This document shows positions 35,808 to 45,728 of a DNA stretch of 64,000 nucleotides, in pieces. Made by a program: the position numbers and the translations under genes. Position 1 is the stretch's first letter, and every line of letters begins with the position of its first letter. The notes under the pieces were generated by a model. It was not told the DNA's origin and searched no databases. It was given only the letters and a program-made list of their open reading frames with translations. The DNA is from Fulvia fulva (taxonomy: Eukaryota > Ascomycota > Dothideomycetes > Mycosphaerellales > Mycosphaerellaceae). The DNA is taken from the NCBI RefSeq assembly GCF_020509005.1, contig NC_063014.1:2294001-2358000 (forward strand). The letters run 5' to 3'.

Positions 35808-36442
35808 TAAAATTCAATCGACACAGAATGGCAAACAAGTTCACTGGCTTGGCCCTCACATGGACTTCACACACGCCGAAACAACAACAACCAACAAATC
35901 ACCCTCTACCGAAGCAAAAGATGTCGCGGCTAAATCCAATTACTCCACGTGTGAAAAGATTGCATAACCTTGCAGCGTGAGATGAGATTATAAGATTGAA
36001 ATGAGCGTTACAGGGGGCAAGGATGTGATGGGTATTGGCCGAGGAGATAGCGATGACTAATTCAGGGCAACAACTTGCCCTACATAAGAGCCAACAAGGC
36101 ACTACTTTCAAATGACATGGTTGTTCACACCTTGCAAACCAATGCCCTGTACTTTCCAATCGAGATCCCCAGTTTCACACCATGAGTCCTCAGAACCATA
36201 TTTAAGGGTCATAATGAATGAATGAATTGATCGGCTTTACCTACTATCATCTTCCCGGCCATTGAAGCCGTTCGATATCCCTTTGCAAAGTCGTCCACCA
36301 AAGAGTCTTCTTCTACGACCAGCATTACCAGCCTCACTAGACCTTATCGAGGTGTAAGTTCATGTCCGTGCAACCCCTATGTATCTGTCCTTGACGTATC
36401 GGAGGGTTAGCAGCTGGCAGGGAACAAGCTGACTTTGTAGAG
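35808..36442. other. Intergenic stretch with no recognised gene
   Basis: Normal base composition. Open frames are short and unrecognised (for example 35,783-35,980 plus, which begins inside the MITE). I see no supported feature. Confidence 0.5.
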
Positions 36443-36502
36443 ACTTTGACCGAGAGCAGGTGCAAAGGGTTGACCCCTTTGCATTTTCTCTCGGTGCAAA
36501 GT
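36443..36502. repeat. 60-bp interrupted palindrome
   Basis: ACTTTG-ACCGAGAG at the left pairs with CTCTCGGT-GCAAAGT at the right, with one extra base. Inside, TGCAAAGGG (36,461-36,469) pairs exactly with CCCTTTGCA (36,475-36,483) around a 5-nt loop. It could be a foldback remnant or extrude as a cruciform. Confidence 0.75.
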
Positions 36503-36556
36503 TGGAGGTACCCTATCCTAGGTTTCAGCGTCGGCAGGGCTGGAGCAGGGCCTATA

Positions 36557-36843
36557 AAGTCCTGGGCATAGTTTTGACAACCCCTGTTCTTCCACCTTTC
36601 GTCATTAGGAAGGATGTATCCACTGCTTGGCGTAGCTCACTACCTGGTGTGTCCTCCATTGTTGGCTATTACTGCCTCGCAGCGTTCTCGCATACTCTTG
36701 CATATACGTTGTATGTCCTTAGGTGTGAGCTTGGCCCATTCTTGATAGTGAGATTGAAGGTAGCAACACCTTCTGAGATGGACATGCATAGCCGGAAGTG
36801 GTTAGCGTAAATACAGGGGGAGTTAAGACTATGCCCAGGACTG
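36557..36843. mobile_element. 287-bp MITE-like element with TA flanks
   Basis: The left end AAGTCCTGGGCATAGTTTTG and the reverse complement of the right end CAGTCCTGGGCATAGTCTTA match over about 28 bp with a few differences. TA lies at 36,555-36,556 and 36,844-36,845. A 116-codon open frame (36,460-36,810 plus) runs across its left boundary and is therefore not a credible gene. Confidence 0.75.
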
Positions 36844-36884
36844 TAATGACAAGGGCATTGCACGGACTCGAATAAGCTTGAAAT

Positions 36885-36995
36885 TACACCTCGAACAGGT
36901 GTAGTAAGGCTAAACTCAGAAGCTGAGTTTTGTCTCCTAAATATGAACTTTTCGAGTTCATCTTGTGAAAGCTATTAGGGGACGGACTAGCTTTC
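36885..36995. repeat. Cluster of four consecutive hairpins
   Basis: Four exact short stems lie in 111 bp: TACACCT/AGGTGTA (36,885-36,903), AAACTCAG/CTGAGTTT (36,912-36,930), ATGAACT/AGTTCAT (36,943-36,961) and GAAAGCTA/TAGCTTTC (36,967-36,995). Loops are 3-13 nt. The cluster ends exactly where RIP-type composition begins. Its role is unknown. Confidence 0.7.
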
Positions 36996-37314
36996 TAAGA
37001 GTACTCGAGCCGCTAATAGGCCTAATACCCCTACTTTCTATCTCCTTAGATCTCTACTACGAACACTTTAATAACTACCTTAGGGTAGATCCCTATCTCT
37101 AATATATTACTACGATATAAATAGAGGGATACCTTACCCTCCGTCGAACGGCCGATTCTATAATTACTATCTAAGTACTTCTAGATTCAGCTACCGGCCG
37201 TTACTCACTATACTTATAGTAACCGCTCTCGAGCCTTCTTTATATATCCCCGAGGTGGTATTTATAACTTACTACTACTACTACTCCCACTACTCCTACT
37301 CCAAAACTACTACT
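36996..37314. promoter_or_regulatory. RIP-like patch that includes the likely promoter of the secreted-protein gene
   Basis: From about 37,000 to 37,260 CA and TG become rare and TA frequent, as in the mutated elements. From about 37,260 the sequence turns ordinary. No element protein is readable. TATA-like sequences occur at 37,110-37,118 (TATAAATAG) and near 37,231 (TTATATAT), the latter about 80 bp upstream of the ATG. A CT/AC-rich run (37,270-37,310) precedes the start codon. Whether the patch is a short repeat remnant or RIP leakage is open. Confidence 0.45.
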
Positions 37315-37679
37315 ATGCGTCTTCCTTCGGCTTCTTGGATTCCTCTTGCTATTTCTCTTGTAATAACCAGAGGTTTCTGCTACGATCCCGTCGATGTAGA
37401 AGGGTACTTCCCGGCCTGGACATCTCCTTTTGGAGACAACACCCCTATCAATTTTCGCCCAGGAAAACACGACCACCAATTCTGCGTAAGTAAAGGCTGA
37501 TCGAAATGCTTTCTGAATATACGTTCAAACAGCTAACATATAGCTAGGGTGTAATGAGGAGCGCAAGTGATGCACCTTCGGACAATTTCCCAATATACCG
37601 AACCTATTGTTTCATAGCAGGAGATAACGCGAACAAATGCATGGGAGAAACTGGGTACGTTTTGCTTTGCAAGGATTAG
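37315..37679 (+). CDS. Small secreted Cys-containing protein, two exons (candidate effector)
   Basis: Exon 1 is 37,315-37,485 and exon 2 is 37,548-37,679. The intron of 62 bp has GTAAGT at its donor, a CTAAC branch point at 37,533-37,537 and a CTAG acceptor. The product is 100 residues. Residues 1 to about 20 form a signal peptide (MRLPSASWIPLAISLVITRG). Cys lie at 22, 57, 78, 88 and 98; four of them in the mature part could form two disulfides. Motifs such as EGYFPAW are not ones I recognise. Small size, a signal peptide, paired Cys and a position beside RIP-mutated DNA match the usual profile of fungal effectors, but function is not shown. A GTACGT near 37,657 could be a second donor, giving a different C-terminus. 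Confidence 0.72.
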
Positions 37680-37686
37680 AACCCCG

Positions 37687-37719
37687 CCACGGTATGTTTG
37701 CGCGAGGCCTATACCGTGG
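37687..37719. terminator. Hairpin just past the secreted-protein gene
   Basis: CCACGGTA (37,687-37,694) and TACCGTGG (37,712-37,719) form an exact 8-bp stem 8 bp after the stop codon. Fungal transcripts do not need such hairpins to end, so it is only a possible 3' UTR structure. Confidence 0.3.
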
Positions 37720-37933
37720 ATACTCTCCTATAGGCGCAGGCATAGGGAGGCTAGTTCTTCGACCTAGCCGATAGCAGTCTGGGGAGTTGTGGGGAGGGGG
37801 GGCGAAGGTCCTGTGAAGATGTTAGTAGGGCCCTCTCGGGGTTGTCGTGGTCATCAGCCTAGCATCGTCAGGGGACGTACATCGTATAAGGATCCCCACT
37901 CTCAAACACCTCTCAAACGGCCTCTCCCACTTC

Positions 37934-38660
37934 TTACTCTCCCACCTCCTTCCCCGTACACAACGTACACAACGTACACTTACGCTTAAAACCGCACCCC
38001 TCCTGCAACTGCTCCTGTCTCTGCTTCTCGCTCCTTATATTTAACATATACGTGGTTGTCAACTCCTTCCCTGCCTTGATATCTGCCTTGATATCACTCG
38101 TAGTGTATGGACCGTCAACTTTCCGAACGTGGCGTTGTAGTTGTTATATACATTCGGCCGGCAGGGGCGATTGATGCGGCTGTAGGTGAGGAAGAGGTCG
38201 TGGACGTAGCGCGCTTGGGTACCTATGGGTAGCACGGCGTTGTTATTGCGAATTGCGCTCATCTTCATGTAATTATCGAGGACAGCGTCCAGAGCGCGGC
38301 CGGAGTATTGCTTCTTGGTAGCGCGGGACGGGCGCGGAGAGCGGTGCGTGATTTTGGGTTGAGTTGACCTTTGTTGCAGGCGAGCTCGGTGTACTTACTG
38401 GATGTGTTGTTCTGGGGAGAGGGAGTGGAGTTGGGTGACAATGGCTTCGAGGGAGCGCGTTGAGGAGGCTGTGGTGGGTAGGGGGCTTCGCAGATGAGGC
38501 GGGTGCCGGCTGGGATGTCGCGGGTGGCGAAGAGGCCGTACCTGTCTTTGTGGCCGGCGAGTTGGAGCTCGAAGAGCGGGCCTTGGGAGGTGTTGGGATG
38601 CACTGTTGGTGGTTGGAATGGTTCGTTTGGTTGGAGTGGCCGCGGAAATTGTCTGGGTCG
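37934..38660 (-). pseudogene. SET-domain protein gene, broken by frameshifts
   Basis: SET-domain segments appear in order on the minus strand but in different frames. GLFATRDIPAGTRLICEAP (near 38,520) is the typical start of a fungal SET domain. Then SLEAIVTQLHSLSPEQHIQ (near 38,430), YTELACNKGQLNPKS, and LDAVLDNYMKMSAIRNNNAV (near 38,265). NYNATFGKLTVH (near 38,130) follows the SRIN-x-x-C-x-PN motif. DIKAGKELTTTYM and a post-SET-like Cys cluster (GFKRKCTLCT) end near 37,960. SET proteins methylate lysines using S-adenosylmethionine. At least three frame changes are needed. One could be an intron, since GTAAGT occurs at about 38,396, but not all. Two short tandem duplications (12 bp at 38,072-38,095 and 9 bp at 37,955-37,979) lie inside. 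No convincing ATG is seen. Confidence 0.72.
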
Positions 38661-39135
38661 AAGAAGAAATGCTCAGGCCTTTTTGAACAGAAAGTACAAA
38701 GGGTTGGGAAGTGTTGCGAGCATTCACGCTCTCCAAGTGCTGGTCATGAAATCCTTCCACAGCAGAACTTCTCGAAAGTTCGCGCCTTCACTCCTATGTC
38801 CTAAATCAGACTACTGCTGCACTTGGTGTAGTATGTCGTGTTCGTCAGACGGTTTTAGCATCAACTCAATATTAAGGTCTGTATGTTGCGCCACAGTGTT
38901 ACTAAGCTTATAGATCTTGTCGATTAGCTCACTGGTTATCAACGTGTTCTTGACCTTATTAAGGTGTTTTATTTCTACTATACTATCAATAGGGGTAGTA
39001 TTAATATATAGGGTATATTAGGCTCTATTCTTACTACTACTACTCTTTATTTACCTTAATACCTTAATATAGCTTATTCTAACTATATTGCTTATATCTT
39101 ACTTGCTAGACGAGATTATTAAATAGCGCTCTATA
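38661..39135. other. Right edge of the host island, shifting to AT-rich RIP-like sequence
   Basis: Up to about 38,870 the composition is normal and may include the upstream part of the SET gene. From there to 39,135 CA and TG drop and TA and AT rise. No gene or element protein can be read. The pogo element begins at 39,136 after a TA. Confidence 0.5.
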
Positions 39136-41001
39136 ACGTGCTTTACTACCGAGCGGGCTATACTACCGAGCGGGCCACTTTTACTAAGAACTATACTACT
39201 TCTATAGATATAGCTATATAACTACTATTATAGCGTGTATTGTCTTCAAACGAGGCCAAATTGACCTTAGCTGTCTAGGCTACGAAACGCGACGCGATAA
39301 TCACGAATTGACTTGCTATAAAGGTATACGACGCGTCTCGAACTATACTAGGGTATTGATTAAATAAACGACCTCCTCGGGGTGACTACGAGCCCAATTT
39401 GAAGAAGCTTATAAAGCTAGAAGAGAGGGTGATACTTGAGTATATACTCGAGCTAGATCTTAGAGGTTTTCCGCTATTAAAGGCTAGTATACGAGTAATG
39501 GCCGATTTATTACTATAAGAGAAGGGTCTTAAGCCCGCTAGTCTCAATTAGATAGACAGGTTTATTAGGCGGTATCGTGAGCTAAAGGTTCATATAACAC
39601 GTAGATACAATCGTTAGCGAGCCCTAATAGAAGATCTCGACGTTATCGAGAAGTAGTTCTTACTTATACGTAATATAAAGAAGAAGTATAGTATCCTTAA
39701 CTAGGACACCTATAACTTCGACGAGATAGGGTTTATAATAGGTATTATTACGTCTTAGAGCGTCGTTACGGGTTTAGGAAGGCGTAGTAGAAAGAGGAAG
39801 GTCGTTTAATAGGGTAATAAAGAATAGGTAATAGTAATTAAGACTATCTATATAGACGGAATAGCGCTCCTACCCTACGTCATCCTTATAGGTAAACAGT
39901 ATATTAGTACCTAGTACTAAGACGGTAACTTGGGTCTAGACTAGACAATCGGGCTAATAGAGAACGGCTAGACTAATAATGAGTTTAGTATACGGTAGCT
40001 AGAGCATTTCTAGAAGTATACTATAGCTCGTACGACTAGGGTATAGAGACTACTTATTATCGATAGCTACGAGAGCTATAACTCGAAGGCATTCTAGAAT
40101 CTATATAAGGAATACAAAATCTTGACCCTATATATACTATCGTACGCCTCGTACTTACTCTAGCTATTAGATATAGGTTGCTATTCGCCTTTAAAGAAGG
40201 TATACGGTACTTAGCTCTCGGGCTTAGTACGCTAGCGCATTACTTATATCAATAAAGTAGAGTTCCTACGCGCCTTCCGGGCAGCCTATAACGCTATATT
40301 TAGATAGGAGAACATCCTATCGAGCTTTAGAGGCGCTAGTTTGGTTCTGTTTAATCTATAGGTAGTAATAGATAAGCTTAATATTAAGCTACGTATACTA
40401 ACCCCTCTAGCTCCGGACTCTACTCCTTAGGAGTCGAAGACACTACGAACTACAAAAGAATTCGACTCTTAATCGACACTACTAACAAACAAAATGCGTG
40501 CCCGGGCAGATTTATCGCTAAACTCGTTATAGGTAGGGGTGTATTAGCTTATAAAAGGGAGTAGAGAGATAGCGTATTAGATAGCTCTTATATAAAGCGA
40601 GATTAGTAAGCTACGTAAGTCTAACAAGGACCTTATATAGCGGAAAGCACGAAAGCGTAAGTATATTTAGTCTAGAGGGTCTCTAACCTTTAATAAGGCG
40701 TCGTAATTAATACCTCTAGAGTATACTAGGAGGTAGGAAGTAAGTAGAGAGTTACTATATAGTGTTCGGCTAGTACTAAGGCTACGACGCTATAAGCAAT
40801 ATAGCAAGTCGGGGTATAACGTACGTACCTATTAAGTAGACTTACTAGATAGCGAAGAATCTAAAGAGAAATTGTCCTCCTAGTAACGATTCTATAGGAT
40901 GTTGTCGTATTAAGATACCGTCGTAATTAAAGTAGAAGTAGTATAGTTCTTAGTAAAAGTAGCCCGCTCGGTAGTATAGCCCGCTCGGTAGTAAAGCACG
41001 T
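39136..41001 (+). mobile_element. pogo-type transposon P1, copy 2 (full length)
   Basis: 1,866 bp, the same length as copy 1, with TA at 39,134-39,135 and 41,002-41,003. Ends start ACGTGCTTTACTACCGAG with two tandem 17-bp units on each side. The transposase is on the plus strand from about 39,240. It is heavily interrupted by TAG/TAA and keeps the same altered DDE blocks as copy 1. Its right flank (41,002-41,365) is the same Gypsy gag segment that borders copy 1; its left flank is different. Confidence 0.9.
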
Positions 41002-41365
41002 TACTATTTGATCTACTAAAGTCTAAGAAGTAGATAATACTAGATAGTAGTATAGTAGGTAGATAATATTCTCTTAGCTTAAATAGACTTATTAATAGTA
41101 AGGTTCTAATACTTATCCCTATCTAATTTCGAACGTTATAGCCGTAGAGAGATAACGTATAGGAGCCGTAGGAGAAGAGCCGTCTAAAGTCGAAGGCAGA
41201 GTAATTAATACTATATTATTACCGTTATAAGCGTAATACTAGTCGTTATATAAAGAGGCCTAAAGCAAGGCGTATACGTAGATTCAATAGTACTAATTAT
41301 AAAGGGGGTATCCATATCACGAAGTAATATTAGCGATTAAGTAATTCTAATAGAGAATATATATA
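41002..41365 (+). mobile_element. Gypsy family G, gag zinc-knuckle segment
   Basis: The plus-strand translation shows two RIP-altered CCHC knuckles followed by QRLSNSNREY. Its reverse complement is the segment at 23,390-23,757. It is bounded by pogo P1 on the left and pogo P2 on the right. The gag-protease part beyond P2 (43,218 on) probably continues it. Confidence 0.7.
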
Positions 41366-43217
41366 ACGTAAAGTACTAGTAAGTAAGAAATACTAGTAAG
41401 CTAGGAATTTTGTCTTAGTACGACTAACTCGTATTCTTTATTAATCGTTTTCACTACTATTAAATAGAGAACTAGTGAGCTCAATACTCTTATCCGATTT
41501 AGAATTGTTCTCTTTGTCTTCCTAGTACGTTCGTATATTATAGCTAGTTCGACCGTAGTTACTATACTACCGTCTACTTAGCTAGCCCTCTTTCGTACCC
41601 TCTGACCTACGACTCTTCTTTGACTATTCTATAGCCTTTAACGACTCGACGACTACCTATAACGAGCCAACTCTATACTCTAAGACCCCGCCGTACTAGA
41701 GACGCTTTTGTTTATAAGATCGTTGCTTTATAAGAGTCTTAACTTGTCGTTTAAGCTTAGAGTTACGAGCTCTAAGAAGCGTATTCTCTTATAGCATTAC
41801 TTCGCCGCCTTTTATAAGCTAAGAGAAGCTATTATTAGCTATTTAGGAGTTGCTTAGTATAGCGTCGTATATAGGCCTAGATTACGACGTAAACTCCTTC
41901 GACTTACTCGGAGTTTAAGACTACTATAATGCCGTCTAAGGTAGGGTTAGTCCGAGCGGGGTTCGTAGGCGTATATTAAGGCGATTAAGTACTACTTACG
42001 CGTTAATAGAAACTAACCCTATGGCCTCAAAGGCCTTCTTATAGTTTAACGCGGTAAATACGTCGAAAAACGCGTCTCTAAATACCGGAAAGAAGGTTTC
42101 TTTATTGATATAGAAGACGCGCTAACGCGCTAAGTCCCGTACGCGTTATAAGTACTTTAGCTTTAACGGCGTAAAACAGGCTACGTTAAGAGGCTATAGG
42201 ATATAAGACAAATATTCCGGTATATAGAGCGTAAGGATCTTATAGTCTAGATAGTAGTTCTTAAAACCCTAGTCTAAATAGCTCTTATAGCCGTCCAAAA
42301 TAAGCAACCTATAGCTACCGATAGAACGCGCCTCTATATACGCGTTAAAGTGCTTTAACTACTCGAGGCTAAGTACGTTATTTATCTATCTATTCTCGGA
42401 GACCGTAAGCTTCTAATTCCGCGGTATATCTACCTCTTCGTACTATACTAAAATATAGACGCGCCCTATATAGATAATAAAGAGCGGGTTCGAGTAGCTA
42501 GTAGAGTAGATACTCTAAATAACTATAACCTACTCTCTATTACTAGGCTAAGTAGCCGTAGGGCAAGAGCGTTATTCTAAGCTAGTAACGACTTCTATAG
42601 AGCTAATCACGCCTATTTAAAAGCCCGTCTTATTAAAGTTATAGATATCCTTGTTATATACGCTATACTTAGTAATCGTCTCTTATATAAGCTTAAACTA
42701 GGCGCTTATAACTTCTAGATCTTCCTAGAGTATTCTCTAACGGTCCTTTACTCGGTTAAAGGCTATTAAAAGCTTAGTAGAGCGCGAAACGAATCTCTCT
42801 ACCTAGTTCTTATCTACCGGATCCGCGTCGCGTTTACCGAGTAGCTTGTCCGCTATATCTACTACCTCGCTAAGGGTAGGCGCGAATCCTCGCGAATCGA
42901 GGTCGAGGATATATCGAATAATCGTCTATTCTTCGGTTAACGTAAGTTTATACTAGATAGGACGAGTATCGACGCGAGGAGTAATTCCGTAGTACCGGCT
43001 AGTTAGCGTCGAATAAAGTACGTAATATACTATAGCTACGCGTAGGACACTCGGAAATCGGCCCTAACGATAGGTAGAGAGGGTAAGAGCAATTTTGCCT
43101 TCTTTATTAGACGATAAAACATTATATTATTAAGATATAGTACGATAATTAAGAAGTTAGTCGTACTAAGACAAAATCCTAGCTTACTAGTGTTCCTAGC
43201 TTACTAGTACTTTACGT
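41366..43217 (-). mobile_element. pogo-type transposon, family P2
   Basis: 1,852 bp, TA on both sides (41,364-41,365 and 43,218-43,219). The ends start ACGTAAAGTACTAGTAAG; a second AGTAAGCTAGGAA unit is repeated just inside each end. The minus-strand transposase is full of stops but readable: VNATRIRWIRTR-like DNA-binding part, then RLLILDGYKSYL and ILQPLNVACF, where the third catalytic Asp of the family reads Asn. P1 and P2 share the terminal ACGT and the design of tandem repeat units inside the ends, but not the sequence of those units. Confidence 0.85.
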
Positions 43218-45728
43218 TATAGTTCTTTAGTAGAGGAACTAACGAGCTTACGCTACTACCTAATAAAGGATACGACGATAGTACTATATACATTAACGCC
43301 TATTTCTATAGCTTTATTAGCTGAGAGATTAGCTAGGGACCTATACCTAAGGTAAGTAAGATCTATCGTGAACCGAATACTATAAAATACAATACTATTA
43401 CTAAGTGATTTACTATTACTCCTAGTATTTTTATCTCTATTAAGGTAGGGGATATAACTATTCGAGCCTTTATTATTAGAGGAGCTAAGGCCGTTATTAT
43501 TGGCCTCCGACTTACTCGACGCCTAAAGCTACCTATTAACTCGGATATAAGGATAAAAATAAACAGGGCGGCTAGTAAGGTTAAGTTTACCGGGATTTAC
43601 GAGAATATAATTGTTAATTGTTTTAGTATTAAATTCCTCTTCTAAGTCTTCGTATCCGTAGTAAAGAAAACCCTAACCCTACTTAATAGACTATAGGAAC
43701 GATAAGTACGAGAGTCTTAAATAAACTATAATAATAGCTCCTAGGAGAGAACGATATCGGACTACTAAGGTCGGAGAGTCGTATTTACCGGAGCTATAGG
43801 GAGTAAAAACTACCGAACTCTTAATAAGGTAAATAGTATACCTAAGCAAGATACTAATTAAAATATCTTCTATAAATTACTTATAGAGAAAGACTACGTA
43901 CGTCTTTAGGGCCGGAAGCTCGTACGTACCTATATAGCCCGAATTATTCTCTTTATCTATTAAATAAATAGACAGGGGAGGGATATTACCTCGAAACCCT
44001 ATATTACCTTAAAAACCTCGAAATTACTAATAATACTATAACTACTCGGGATTACTACTAAAACCGACTAGGGATAGTGTCGGGAAAGCGAAGGAATATA
44101 GCTAGTAAAGCTAGTAGAAAGATCCGGGGAAATATACCTGAAGTTAAGGGATATAAGGAGAAGATGTCGGTCTTAAAGTCGGGAATATTATAGGAAAATT
44201 AGGAAATAAAGCCGGGATCGAGTCGGGAATCTTAAGTAGAATAGCTAGAGAATCTTCGGGATACCGACGTCCTCTAGGTAGGAGGTTTTAGGGACCTAGA
44301 AGTAGGTACTTATAGAGTATCTTTTTTAGATTCTTAGGAACCCTATAGTCCGAGCGCGCTAAGTAATAGCGCGTCGCCTCGAGTAATATCTAGTCCCGAG
44401 CCGTAATAACTACCGACTAAGTAATATAATAAGAGCCCTTAGAGGTATAGTATAGAGCTTCTAGATAAATTTTATATCGCGATATCCCTTATTTTTAGAC
44501 CAGAAGTAGAAGCTAAAAAGTCGAAAAATATAAAAATCGATAATCTATAAGTTACGATTTAGTAGACCTTAACTTCGGAATATTTACTAACTACCTAAGA
44601 TCCGGTATATATAGACCTTCGGTATTTTACCTATAGCTCTTTAGGGTAGAAATAAGAGACTTTAGAGAAGGTTTATGCCTTATTTTATACCTCGAATAAG
44701 CGCGCGCGAAGCTAGAAGGAGTATATTATCCGAGCCGGGAGTAGTATCGATACTTTTACTCTAGCTAAGAAAGTAGCCGATAAAGTTAGGCCTATTAAGG
44801 GAAGTATTCAAGAAACTAATAGCTCAATACCTAGAGAAAATCCGAACTAGAGGAAGGACTACTTAGAACGAGAAGCGGCCCTACTACCGTATAAAGGTCC
44901 CTTTAACGGTAAATATATTACTAAGAAGCTTTCTAATATTAAGAAAGGCTTAAGACTAATAGAGGAGGGTCGAAAGGAGATCTAACCGGGAATAGAACTC
45001 TCCGAGTAGGAGACTAGCCTACTAACGGAACTTCTCTTTAATCGAGAAGGGGTACTAGCCTATAACTTTACCTACCTTAGAAGGGTAAGTCCTAAAGTTA
45101 TACCTCTCTAACGAATTCGTACGATTCTCTATAAGCCTAGGAATATACTAGCTATAAGCTAAACCCTAGTTTAAGACCGGTAGTAGTGACTATAGTATAG
45201 GAAAGGTACCGTATAGATACGGTTAAACCGATATACTCCTCGTACTATAATCCTACCTTTTTAGTCTACAAAAAGAGCTTTAAGCCCGGGGAGAGTAAAC
45301 TAAACCTAAAGGATTATTGATTTATTAATATAGCCTAGGAAATGAATAGAGTTATATTAAGAGACGCTAACCTTCTACTAGATACCGATAGTTTCTCTAA
45401 AGACCTTACCGGTTATATAGTAGCCGCTCTTATCGATATCTTCTCTAGCTACGATTAGATTCCTCTATAGCCTAATAATCGAGACCTTACTAGCTTTAAT
45501 ATACCCCTCGGCGCGTACCGATAAACTACTATTTAGGTAGGAGTGATTAATTTAGTTACCTAGCTTATTAGGATTACTATAATAGTCCTATTCGAGTATA
45601 TATTATATATAATACGCCTATTTTTAGATAATACAGCGGTTAAAGTACTAAAGACCCGGTATAATAACGAGGAGGTAGAGCCTAGACTTTACTAATACGT
45701 TGTCGTATATATTTAAAACTGAGATATA
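43218..45728 (+). mobile_element. Gypsy family G, protease and reverse transcriptase, 3'-truncated
   Basis: A plus-strand frame starts with the gag end, then a protease region (AFIIRGAKAVIIGLRLTRRL, where the Asp of the active site has been lost), a linker, and reverse transcriptase from about 44,880. RT blocks near 45,060-45,660 read GVLAYNFTYLRRVSP, KRALSPG, and FLDNTAVKVLKTRYN, where FLDN stands for the catalytic FLDD. It stops at the pogo derivative at 45,729; RNase H and integrase do not resume after it. Confidence 0.78.

Noticed and set aside
36460..36810. 116-codon plus-strand open frame
   Set aside because: It crosses a palindrome and the left end of the 287-bp MITE, so it is chance coding.
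38460..38913. Plus-strand open frames of 114 and 139 codons
   Set aside because: Antisense to the SET-domain relic, which has clear motifs on the minus strand.
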